Source of the DNA: an uncultured Nitrososphaera sp.
GTDB taxonomy: Archaea; Thermoproteota; Nitrososphaeria; Nitrososphaerales; Nitrososphaeraceae
Length of the DNA: 13,748 nt
Assembly (NCBI RefSeq): GCF_946478925.1
Contig: NZ_CAMLDP010000051.1
Location: 1-13,748, forward strand
Reading direction: 5' to 3'
The position numbers and the translations under genes were made by a program. The notes under the pieces are model-generated. The model did not search any database, was not told where the DNA came from, and worked only from the letters and a program-made list of their open reading frames with translations. Every line of letters starts with the position of its first letter. The first letter of the stretch is position 1. Positions 5,457-11,581 of this stretch are shown piece by piece.

Positions 5457-6416
5457 ATGTCTTCTTCTTCTGACCCGCCCGCGCCAAACTCGCAGCGGCA
5501 GATAATAATAAACCTCCACAGCTCCGGGATAGAGCCGGACATAATCGCCCTGCAGCTTGACATCGACAGGGAGCAGGTGGACAGGACGATAGCCGAGTTT
5601 GTAGCGGAGGAGGAAAGAAAGCGCAGTGCTGCAAGCGCGACTGCCGGGGCGCCGTCGTTTTCGTCGTTTGAGCTTGCCCAGGTGGTGGATACCGAACAGG
5701 CAATCAAGCTCGCACAGGAGCGGGTGTGGCGCGCGCTGCGCTTTGAGTCGCAGTTCAACCTCTCGACGGAGGAGACAAACAGCATCCTGGAAAGGTTCGC
5801 CAAGTCCAAGGTCGGATTCGTAATCCTGCACATCGACATCGTGGGGTCGACGAAACTTTCGATGACCACCCCGGCGGACAGGCTTGCCACCATAGTGCAG
5901 GCGTTCACGCAGGAAATGTCCATGCTTGTTTCCGCCTACGGCGGGTACGTGCTGAAATACGTGGGCGATGCTATCTTGGCGTTCTTTCTTGCCGACTGGA
6001 GCAACCTGCGCGTGCCGTGCGCAAACGCGGTGTCGTGCGCGCAGGCGATGATAAAGGTGATGCGGCAGGGCATAAACCCGATCCTCAACCAGTACGATTA
6101 TCCCGAGCTGAAGGTGCGCGTCGGAATTGACGTGGGTGACAACGTCGTGGTGCAGTACGGGTGGGACACCATGACGCTTGAGGACGGCCGGCAGGTCAGG
6201 CACCCGCACTTTGACATCCTCGGCTACACGATAAACGTGACAACCAAGATGACCGGGATTGCCAAGCCGGACCAGATAGTGATAGGCCAGTTCGTGTACG
6301 AGGCGCTGTGCGACGAGACAAAGGAGGCGTTTTTCCCGGTGCAAGTGGACCCGGACAAGTGGGACTATGTCAGCGACTATACCGGCAAGATCTACAAGCT
6401 GTACGGGAGCAAGTAA
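5457..6416 (+). CDS. class III adenylate/guanylate cyclase with N-terminal HTH-like segment
   Basis: Predicted soluble nucleotidyl cyclase of 319 residues; by family it would make cAMP or cGMP from ATP or GTP. The catalytic domain runs from about 117 to 315. Metal-binding Asp127 lies in HIDIVGST and Asp171 in YVGDAIL. The adenine-selecting pair appears to be Lys167 and Asp253 (HFDILG), and the transition-state Asn260 is present. The next essential residue, normally Arg in an NVxxR pattern, is Lys264 (NVTTKM, codon AAG at 6246). N-terminal residues 12-48 resemble a helix-turn-helix (RQIIINLHSSGIEPDIIALQ); residues 72-115 look like a helical connector. No membrane segment is present. I chose ATG 5457 over 5442 from the TATA-like element. 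Family is secure; activity and substrate are inferred. Confidence 0.9.
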   Translation: MSSSSDPPAPNSQRQIIINLHSSGIEPDIIALQLDIDREQVDRTIAEFVAEEERKRSAASATAGAPSFSSFELAQVVDTEQAIKLAQERVWRALRFESQFNLSTEETNSILERFAKSKVGFVILHIDIVGSTKLSMTTPADRLATIVQAFTQEMSMLVSAYGGYVLKYVGDAILAFFLADWSNLRVPCANAVSCAQAMIKVMRQGINPILNQYDYPELKVRVGIDVGDNVVVQYGWDTMTLEDGRQVRHPHFDILGYTINVTTKMTGIAKPDQIVIGQFVYEALCDETKEAFFPVQVDPDKWDYVSDYTGKIYKLYGSK

Positions 6417-6460
6417 CCTGAGCACAGTCAGCTGAGCAGCGAAAAAGCGCACCTGTCAAG

Positions 6461-6467
6461 TTTATAG
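6461..6467 (+). promoter_or_regulatory. TATA-like element for the first exported protein
   Basis: TTTATAG, 45 bp after the cyclase stop. Expected transcription start is near 6491, downstream of the GTG at 6469 and about 38 bases before the ATG at 6529, which favours the latter as start. The rest of 6417-6528 shows nothing else. Confidence 0.45.
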
Positions 6468-6528
6468 AGTGGCAAGCAAGCGCCCTTATGTACAATTCCG
6501 GCTTTACAACAGCTGCGCAACACGCCGT

Positions 6529-7404
6529 ATGAGATCAAGCATCATCATTATCATCGTCTTCTTTTTTGCAGCAGCTCTGCTGGCAGTAAGCAGCGTGTTT
6601 CTGAGTTTTATCGGTAGTGGCGGCAGCAGCGCATCCGCGTACCCGCATCCCTTGCTAGGAAACCCGCACAACGCAGGCATGGGAATAGTGGGCATGTCCA
6701 TGCTCTCGACATCGTACAGCAACTGCAACATCGAGCTTCCCGCGGCAAGCCCCGACAAGTGGGGCGAGTCCGTGACGTTCAAGGTCCCGCCGGGAGTGGC
6801 CGATGTCGTGCGCGCCGGCGAGCCGGATAAGCCTGCCAACTACCACATCGCGTTCGAGGGGGACGACGGCCTGTACTACGAGGTGGGGATCTATTACGGC
6901 GACTGGTCGAGGGACTCTGGCATTGGGTACAATGCCACCCGGTTCCAGATGGCGTGGGGTATAGGCGGGATTCTGAGGGGGACTTCAAGTGCCCCGGTGG
7001 TCGCCGGCCACACGCTAGAGCTCTCGATACTGTACGGACCGGACAAAAAGTGGCAGGTGCGTATGGACGACCTTGACGATTCCAGGCCGGCCCAGACGGT
7101 GGACATTGGGCGTCCGTCGATGAAGGTCAAGAGCGACTACTTTACGTTCGTCGAGGCGGGAAGCTTTGCTCCCAACACCAACACGCAGAGGCTGGGGCTG
7201 GTGGAGGTGCTGAACATCCAGTACGCCACCAAGGCAGCCGGCAGCGACAGCAAGGTTGAGCTGAGCGCCTGGACAGGCGGGTATCTGCTCATGAACTGCT
7301 CGCCGGCCAACAGCAACTACGGCGTAACGTACCTGGGCAGCACCGGCAGATTCAAGATCGGGTATGAAGGGGCTACCACGAAAAACGGGCACCAGTTCTG
7401 GTAA
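6529..7404 (+). CDS. exported or membrane-anchored protein of unknown function
   Basis: I recognise no family. The 291-residue product begins MRSSIIIIIVFFFAAALLAV, a hydrophobic signal or anchor helix (about 5-28) after a short basic start, then a Gly/Ser-rich spacer. The rest is rich in Tyr, Gly, Trp and alternating polar/hydrophobic strands (for example YYEVGIYYGDW and LELSILYGPDKKWQVRM), which suggests a beta-sandwich, perhaps lectin-like or jelly-roll, outside the cell. Two Cys, one near the mature N-terminus (SNCNIEL) and one late (MNCSPAN), could form a disulfide. A GTG at 6469 would add 20 residues but lies before the likely transcription start. It is followed 63 bp later by another exported protein gene. 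Confidence 0.75.
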   Translation: MRSSIIIIIVFFFAAALLAVSSVFLSFIGSGGSSASAYPHPLLGNPHNAGMGIVGMSMLSTSYSNCNIELPAASPDKWGESVTFKVPPGVADVVRAGEPDKPANYHIAFEGDDGLYYEVGIYYGDWSRDSGIGYNATRFQMAWGIGGILRGTSSAPVVAGHTLELSILYGPDKKWQVRMDDLDDSRPAQTVDIGRPSMKVKSDYFTFVEAGSFAPNTNTQRLGLVEVLNIQYATKAAGSDSKVELSAWTGGYLLMNCSPANSNYGVTYLGSTGRFKIGYEGATTKNGHQFW

Positions 7405-7437
7405 AAAGAATATTTGATAGATCAAAAGTCCACCTTG

Positions 7438-7447
7438 TTTATTATTT
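7438..7447 (+). promoter_or_regulatory. TATA-like element for the second exported protein
   Basis: TTTATTATTT, centred about 26 bp before the ATG at 7468, matching a leaderless start. It argues against the TTG at 7414. Confidence 0.5.
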
Positions 7448-7467
7448 GCGCGTTCGTGCCGCAAAAA

Positions 7468-7965
7468 ATGGGCAGCACGATACGACATAGTAGTAGTGGT
7501 AGTTTAGCCTGCTGCCTGCTGGCAGCAATGGCAATAGCATATGCGGCGTATCTACCTTCTAATTCCTCTGCGGCCGGCGAGATGATGACGCAGGATAGCA
7601 TCAAGCTCGCGTCTCTGTCCGCGTATGATTCCAACCACGATTATCTGGGCAAAGTCGATGGCATTGTTTTCAAGGCCGGGGAGCCGGTGTTCATCGAGGC
7701 AAACTTTACAAATCAGGGAGACCCAGCCGGTGATTATTATCAGGTTGTCATCGAGGTGCGCAATGACGACACTTCTGAAACTGCGGCTCTTTCCAGTGTC
7801 AAGACAAATTTTGCAGGTCAGGCCGGCAACATGACGGTTGAAACGTACTGGAAGCCGGACCATAAAGCCGATTATACCGTACTGGTTTTCCTGCAAAAAC
7901 TTGAGGATCTAGGAAAAACGCCCGTTCTGCCTCCACTGGCCTCTGTGCGAGTCCAAGCAGTGTAA
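7468..7965 (+). CDS. exported Ig-like/CARDB-like domain protein
   Basis: The 165-residue product has a signal-like helix at about 13-28 (SLACCLLAAMAIAYAAYLP) and then one probable beta-sandwich domain. The pattern FKAGEPVFIEANFTNQGDPA, then YYQVVIEVRND and YTVLVFLQ, is like CARDB or Ig-like domains that recur in thaumarchaeal surface proteins. The two adjacent Cys in the signal region could be a lipid-attachment site or merely part of the helix. There is no catalytic motif. It probably faces outside the membrane with the preceding protein, but their relation is only positional. The start at 7468 is chosen from the promoter spacing; TTG 7414 would add 18 residues. Confidence 0.72.
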   Translation: MGSTIRHSSSGSLACCLLAAMAIAYAAYLPSNSSAAGEMMTQDSIKLASLSAYDSNHDYLGKVDGIVFKAGEPVFIEANFTNQGDPAGDYYQVVIEVRNDDTSETAALSSVKTNFAGQAGNMTVETYWKPDHKADYTVLVFLQKLEDLGKTPVLPPLASVRVQAV

Positions 7966-7970
7966 ATTGC

Positions 7971-8020
7971 ACGGCTTTTGTTTAAAAAGCGGCTGCCCGG
8001 CTAGTTTTTCAGCAAGCCGT
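7971..8020 (+). terminator. T-rich hairpin region after the exported-protein gene
   Basis: ACGGCTT at 7971-7977 pairs with AAGCCGT at 8014-8020, and GCTTTT at 7974-7979 can instead pair with AAAAGC at 7985-7990. T-runs lie at 7976-7979 and 8005-8009. Archaeal termination needs mainly T-tracts, so this is a likely terminator. A structured leader or small RNA is a weaker alternative. Confidence 0.35.
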
Positions 8021-8079
8021 CTGCCTATATATCCTGCTTTCGCGGTAGAATAACAACCGAAAACCACGCCAATCTCAAT

Positions 8080-8108
8080 AAATTTCAGAAACTATATATC
8101 AGAAATTT
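8080..8108 (+). promoter_or_regulatory. TFE promoter: TATA box flanked by repeats
   Basis: TATATAT at 8093-8099 is centred about 31 bp before the ATG at 8127. It is flanked by AAATTTC (8080-8086) and its inverted copy GAAATTT (8102-8108), and also by the direct repeat TCAGAAA (8085-8091 and 8099-8105, 14 bp apart). A bound protein here would compete with TBP. A second TATATAT at 8026-8032 has no gene at the right distance. Confidence 0.5.
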
Positions 8109-8126
8109 GCGCAATTATTCCTCTAA

Positions 8127-8816
8127 ATGCACGCGATGGATTACGAGGACTCTTTCGTCAAGATAGCCGGCCTCATAGGGGGCGAGGAATACGTCAAGGT
8201 GTCACGCGCCCTACTCAACACCGAGGACGTCACCGACGAGGAGATAGCAAGCGCAACGGGTCTAAAGATAAACATCGTGCGCAAGGTCCTGTACGACCTG
8301 TTTGGAAAGGCGCTGATAACCGGCATCAGGGTCAAGGACGAAAAGAAGGGCTGGTTCGTCTACCGCTGGCGCGCCAAGCAGGACCACGTCGACAATTTCA
8401 TTGAAAACCAAAAGAAAAAGATCCTCGACAGGCTGCACAAGCGCCTGGAGCACGAGGACTCGACCGAGTTCTACCACTGCGGCAACCACGACTGCCCGCG
8501 TGTGAAATTCGACGTGGCAGTCGAGCTGTTCTTCAAGTGCCCCAACTGCAAGGGCCCGCTCAACATGGTCGACAACAGCAGGGTCAAGGAGGCCTTGCGC
8601 TACAAGATAGACCAGATAACCACCGACATCATCAACTCCCGGGCCAACGCTGCTGCAAACAAGGAAGCGGAGGAAGCAGCCAAAGAGGAACAAGAGGCGC
8701 AGGAAAAGGCAGCCGCTGCAAAGGCAAAAAAGAGCAACAGCAAGACAAAGGCCAAGGCGCCTGTCGCCAGCGATAGCAAAAAGGCCGCCGCGCCAAAACC
8801 AAAAAAGAAAAAGTAA
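8127..8816 (+). CDS. tfe: transcription factor E alpha with Ala/Lys-rich tail
   Basis: General transcription factor, homologue of the TFIIE alpha subunit, which helps RNA polymerase open the promoter together with TBP and TFB. Of 229 residues, 5-95 form the N-terminal extended winged helix (GEEYVKVSRALLNTEDVTDEEI and IVRKVLYDLF), 96-112 a helical linker, and 115-150 the zinc ribbon with Cys118, Cys123, Cys138 and Cys141. The first pair is CX4C (CGNHDC) rather than CX2C. After a helix to about 172 comes a 57-residue tail of Ala, Lys, Glu and Ser ending KPKKKK, which typical archaeal TFE (about 170-180 residues) lacks. The ATG at 8127 suits the TATA box; ATG 8136 is possible. It ends 4 bp before the stop of the convergent UDG gene. 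Confidence 0.93.
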   Translation: MHAMDYEDSFVKIAGLIGGEEYVKVSRALLNTEDVTDEEIASATGLKINIVRKVLYDLFGKALITGIRVKDEKKGWFVYRWRAKQDHVDNFIENQKKKILDRLHKRLEHEDSTEFYHCGNHDCPRVKFDVAVELFFKCPNCKGPLNMVDNSRVKEALRYKIDQITTDIINSRANAAANKEAEEAAKEEQEAQEKAAAAKAKKSNSKTKAKAPVASDSKKAAAPKPKKKK

Positions 8817-8820
8817 GTGA

Positions 8821-9495
8821 CTAGACGAGCAACGACCTTGCGGTCGCAAATATTTCTGCCCACATCTCCCAAGTGAGCCTGCCTGTGTTGGTGTTCTGCC
8901 TGCTTGGGTGGTACGAGGCAAGAAGCACTCTGCCTGCGACCCTGTGCTGGGCACCGTGCGAAAACGCTAGACCCCTTGCGCCAACCGTCCTGCAGTAGGC
9001 ATCAAACGCTATCCTGCCAAGCGCAAGTACCACCTTCACGTTTTTCAAAACAGCAAGCTCTGCCTCCAGATACGATGCACAATTTGACAGCTCTTGCGGC
9101 GTGGGCTTGTTGTCCGGCGGCGCGCACCTTGCAGCGGCGGTGATGTATGCGCCAGTGAGTACCAGCCCGTCGTCCAGCGCACGGCTTGTCGGCTTGCTTG
9201 CAAACCCCGCTCCGTGCATCGCCTTTGCGAGCCAGTCGCCCGAGCTGTCGCCGGTGAACATCCTGCCGGTCCTGTTGCCGCCGTGCGCGGCCGGCGCAAG
9301 GCCGACTATCAGGAGCCTTGCGTCAGGGTCGCCCCAGCTTGGAAGCGGCCTTGCCCAGTAGGTTTCGCCAGAAAATCGCTTTACTTTTTCGCTGCCGACC
9401 TTGCGGATGTATTTCGCAAGCCTCGGGCATTTTTTGCAGGCAACGACCCTGCTGTTCAAAAGCTCAAGCTCGTCACCAGCGGCGTTATTATTCAC
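8821..9495 (-). CDS. family 5 uracil-DNA glycosylase (UDGb) with iron-sulphur cluster
   Basis: Base-excision repair enzyme that removes uracil, and by family also hypoxanthine and other damaged bases, from DNA. From GTG 9495 it has 224 residues. Four Cys that should hold a 4Fe-4S cluster are visible: Cys20, Cys23 (ACKKC), Cys124 and Cys139. Motif A is GLAPAAHGGNRTGRMFTGD (65-83), diagnostic of family 5, in which an Ala replaces the catalytic Asp/Asn of other families. Motif B is SYHPSRQN (194-201). The frame is open upstream to 9717, but that part is antisense to the Xre gene and its promoter, and a TATA-like element at 9521-9528 lies about 30 bp before GTG 9495, so I use the short form. Confidence 0.9.
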   Translation of the reverse strand: MNNNAAGDELELLNSRVVACKKCPRLAKYIRKVGSEKVKRFSGETYWARPLPSWGDPDARLLIVGLAPAAHGGNRTGRMFTGDSSGDWLAKAMHGAGFASKPTSRALDDGLVLTGAYITAAARCAPPDNKPTPQELSNCASYLEAELAVLKNVKVVLALGRIAFDAYCRTVGARGLAFSHGAQHRVAGRVLLASYHPSRQNTNTGRLTWEMWAEIFATARSLLV

Positions 9496-9520
9496 AGAGA
9501 CCGGTTGCAAACAACCCCCG

Positions 9521-9535
9521 AATAATCTTTTTATC
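9521..9535. promoter_or_regulatory. shared divergent promoter of UDG and Xre-type genes
   Basis: This AT-rich block reads GATTATT on the minus strand (about 30 bp before GTG 9495) and TTTTTATC on the plus strand (about 28 bp before TTG 9560). The two TATA-like elements overlap, so the two genes may compete for TBP. Confidence 0.45.
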
Positions 9536-9559
9536 ACCCATCGAAACCTTCGTTCACGT

Positions 9560-9916
9560 TTGTCCAGTTCCGATAACGGCATTGCCAACGGAAGAAGCGA
9601 ACTGACGTGGATCGCCGGCGCGGTGGTCCTGAGCGACAACCCGCCGCAGCAGCTAAAGTTCTGGCGCAAAAAGTTTGGAGTAAAGCAGGCCGACCTTGCA
9701 AAAAGGATGGCCATCACCCCCTCGGTCCTGAGCGACTACGAGAAGGGCAGGAGGCCGTCGCCCGGCGCCAACTTCATCAAGCGCTACCTTCAGGCGCTGT
9801 ACGAGCTGGCGCAGTCCGGCGCAAGACCTGTGCAGGAAGAGGCAACAACAACAACAGCAGCAGCGACTCAATCGCCAATGACGGCAGACGCCGCTGTAAC
9901 TATAAATCAGCCGTAG
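9560..9916 (+). CDS. Xre-type helix-turn-helix regulator (COG1709-like)
   Basis: Predicted DNA-binding protein of about 118 residues. After a short polar start it has ELTWIAGAVVLSDNP and then a helix-turn-helix (LKFWRKKFGVKQADLAKRM, ITPSVLSDYEKGRR) and SPG, a pattern I recall from archaeal COG1709 regulators. Those usually continue with a larger C-terminal domain. Here the protein ends soon after one helix, with a Thr/Ala/Gln-rich tail (EEATTTTAAATQ), so it is a short form. There is no ATG before the HTH. TTG 9560 is chosen because it follows the TATA-like element by about 28 bp; the downstream GTG at 9629 is possible but would cut the conserved ELTW stretch. It is divergent from the UDG gene. 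Targets are unknown. Confidence 0.78.
   Translation: MSSSDNGIANGRSELTWIAGAVVLSDNPPQQLKFWRKKFGVKQADLAKRMAITPSVLSDYEKGRRPSPGANFIKRYLQALYELAQSGARPVQEEATTTTAAATQSPMTADAAVTINQP
9899..9906 (+). promoter_or_regulatory. TATA-like element for the tautomerase gene
   Basis: CTATAAAT, inside the last codons of the Xre-type gene and centred 35 bp before the ATG at 9938. The tautomerase may therefore be transcribed separately. Confidence 0.4.
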
Positions 9917-9937
9917 GCTATTTTTCTTGCCGTAGAT

Positions 9938-10114
9938 ATGCCCCTCATCCAGGTGTCAATGTACCCCGGCAGGACAAAAGAGCAGAAAGACGAGTTTGCC
10001 AAGGCGATAACCGACGCGGCAGTCAGCATCCTAAAGACGAAAGCAGAGCACGTCATCGTGGTGTATGAAGACAACCCGAGAGAAAACTGGTTCCAGGCCG
10101 GCAAGCAGCTCTAG
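9938..10114 (+). CDS. 4-oxalocrotonate tautomerase family protein
   Basis: Small enzyme of 58 residues, read directly from the sequence. After Met removal Pro1 would be the catalytic base (MPLIQVSMYPGRTKEQK), and Arg11 of the family is present (GRTKEQK). The second active-site Arg of the Pseudomonas enzyme (about position 39) is not at the equivalent place; the end reads VIVVYEDNPRENWFQAGK, as in other tautomerases of unknown substrate. The natural reaction is keto-enol tautomerisation of an unsaturated acid, but the substrate cannot be read here and no aromatic-degradation genes are nearby. It starts 21 bp after the Xre-type gene and ends 37 bp before the nitrilase-family gene. Confidence 0.85.
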   Translation: MPLIQVSMYPGRTKEQKDEFAKAITDAAVSILKTKAEHVIVVYEDNPRENWFQAGKQL

Positions 10115-10116
10115 CC

Positions 10117-10123
10117 TTTTATC
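10117..10123 (+). promoter_or_regulatory. TATA-like element for the nitrilase-family gene
   Basis: TTTTATC, directly after the tautomerase stop and centred 32 bp before the ATG at 10152. Confidence 0.45.
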
Positions 10124-10151
10124 CCCCGCAGCGCGAGTGTAAGCAAAATTG

Positions 10152-10964
10152 ATGATATCGGTTGCCGTAGTGCAGATGAAGTCATCGGAGGACAAGCAGG
10201 ACAACCTGCGCCGGTCAGTCGCGTACATCGAGCAGGCCGCGGCCGGCAAGGCACACATGGTGTGCTTTCCCGAGTTCCAGATGGCATTTTCGCCCGGCAC
10301 CCAGACCGCGGCCGAGCTGTCAAGACTCGCAGAGACAGTGCAGGGCAACTTTGTCACTACCTTGAGAAAGGCTGCAAAGGCCGGCAAGATAGAGGTGGTG
10401 GCCGCGATGTACGAAAAGGGCGCCGGCAACAGGGTCTATGATACGGCAGCCGTGATTGGCAGAGACGGCGCAGTAACATCAGTGTACCGCAAATTGCACC
10501 TGTACGACGCGCTAGGGTTCAAGGAATCGAAAAAGCTCATGCCCGGCAAAAAGCTTGTCAGTCCGGCCAAGACTGCGGCAGGCAAAATCGGCGTCATGAT
10601 ATGCTACGACATCAGGTTTCCAGAGCTGTCGAGGCTCCTTACGATAAAGGGGGCAAGCGTACTCGTCGCGCCCTCGGGGTGGGTGCAGGGTCCGATGAAG
10701 GAAGAGCACTGGCAGACGATGCTAAAGGCCCGCGCGATTGAAAACGGCTCGTACGTGGTTGCGCCCGACCAGGTGGGCAACATCTACGCCGGCAGGAGCA
10801 TGGTCGTCGACCCGTTTGGAACAGTACTCTTGGACATGGGCCAGCGCGAGGGCATGGAGATAGTAGAGCTTGACATGGCCAAGGTGGCACAGGTAAGGCA
10901 GTCGCTCCCGCTGTTGAAGAACCGCAGGACCGACGTCTATTCCCTCTCTAGCAAGAAAGGTTAA
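10152..10964 (+). CDS. carbon-nitrogen hydrolase (nitrilase superfamily, Nit2-like amidase)
   Basis: Cytosolic amidohydrolase of 270 residues. The catalytic triad is complete: Glu41 in CFPEFQ, Lys114 in VYRKLHLYD, and the nucleophile Cys151 in MICYDIRFPE. Other family marks are WQTMLKARAIENGSYVV and GRSMVVDPFGTV near the C-terminus. Among branches it is closest by eye to omega-amidase/Nit2 and related metabolite-repair amidases, which clear alpha-ketoglutaramate or deaminated glutathione; nitrile or carbamoyl substrates are possible. The ATG at 10152 is used rather than the TTG immediately before it; a TATA-like element lies about 32 bp upstream. It may be co-transcribed with the tautomerase. 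Confidence 0.92.
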   Translation: MISVAVVQMKSSEDKQDNLRRSVAYIEQAAAGKAHMVCFPEFQMAFSPGTQTAAELSRLAETVQGNFVTTLRKAAKAGKIEVVAAMYEKGAGNRVYDTAAVIGRDGAVTSVYRKLHLYDALGFKESKKLMPGKKLVSPAKTAAGKIGVMICYDIRFPELSRLLTIKGASVLVAPSGWVQGPMKEEHWQTMLKARAIENGSYVVAPDQVGNIYAGRSMVVDPFGTVLLDMGQREGMEIVELDMAKVAQVRQSLPLLKNRRTDVYSLSSKKG

Positions 10965-10999
10965 GAGGCATTTTCTGCAATAATATGCTGTCGTTGTAA

Positions 11000-11581
11000 A
11001 TGTTTGGCAAGGACAAAAAGTTCAACACGGTCCTGACAGACAAGGGTGAACTGGACGAAATAAAGAAAATAGCGGATCATCTTGACAAAGACGAGACGGT
11101 TCTGGTGGTCGCAAGGCAGTCACGGATAAAACCAGGCGGTTCGCTGACCACGCCGAACATAATATTCGCGACCGATAGGAGGCTGATAATCCGCGACCCG
11201 AGCTCACTGGGGTTCAGGCAGAGCATCGAGGACATCAGCTACGACAGGATAACGAGCGCAAGGCTCGATCAGGGCGTGCTTTCGTCGAGCATCATCCTGC
11301 GCGCCCCCGGGCTCAGCACGATTGCCGAGAAAAAGATTGACGGGGTCGTAATGGGCAGAGACAGCAACGAAGGGCAGATAGAGGCTATACCGAAGGACAA
11401 GGCCGAAAAAATAGTCGAGGCGATAAACAAGGGGATACAGAGATCCCGGGCTCCAACTACCATAGTCAACGAAGCTTCGGTCGCCGACGAACTTGCCAAG
11501 CTTGCAAAACTGAAGGAGCAAGGCGTATTGTCGGAAGAGGAATTCCTGCGGATGAAAGAGGAGCTCTTGAAAAAGGGTTAG
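11000..11581 (+). CDS. bacterial-type PH domain protein with C-terminal SHOCT domain
   Basis: The 193-residue product has no signal or membrane helix. Residues about 25-145 look like a bacterial-type PH domain: strands such as ETVLVVARQSRI, IIFATDRRLIIRDP, SIEDISYDRITSARLDQG and SSSIILRA, closing with a helix (KAEKIVEAINKGI). Residues 162-192 match the short C-terminal SHOCT domain (DELAKLAKLKEQGVLSEEEF, then LLKK), a helix pair thought to mediate oligomerisation. By family, such proteins bind membranes or partners, but function is poorly defined. It starts 35 bp after the nitrilase-family gene, with weak TATA-like sequences at 10962-10967 and 10980-10986. Its stop overlaps the convergent 44-aa gene by 4 bp. 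Confidence 0.85.
   Translation: MFGKDKKFNTVLTDKGELDEIKKIADHLDKDETVLVVARQSRIKPGGSLTTPNIIFATDRRLIIRDPSSLGFRQSIEDISYDRITSARLDQGVLSSSIILRAPGLSTIAEKKIDGVVMGRDSNEGQIEAIPKDKAEKIVEAINKGIQRSRAPTTIVNEASVADELAKLAKLKEQGVLSEEEFLRMKEELLKKG

Noticed and set aside
5364..6452. Long minus-strand open frame antisense to the cyclase, continuing into the 60-aa gene
   Set aside because: Its composition (many Arg, Leu, His) is that of an antisense frame in GC-rich coding DNA, and the plus strand has a clear cyclase with catalytic motifs. Only the last 60 codons look real.
8021..8100. Possible tRNA or small RNA in the gap before TFE
   Set aside because: I could not fold a cloverleaf or find a T-loop consensus; only TATA-like sequences and short repeats are visible.
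8262..8954. Long minus-strand open frame opposite TFE
   Set aside because: It mirrors the TFE coding sequence; the leucine and cysteine-rich stretches arise from the Ala/Lys tail read backwards.
9496..9717. N-terminal extension of the UDG reading frame
   Set aside because: It covers the divergent promoter and the start of the Xre-type gene, has no family similarity, and a TATA-like element supports the GTG at 9495.
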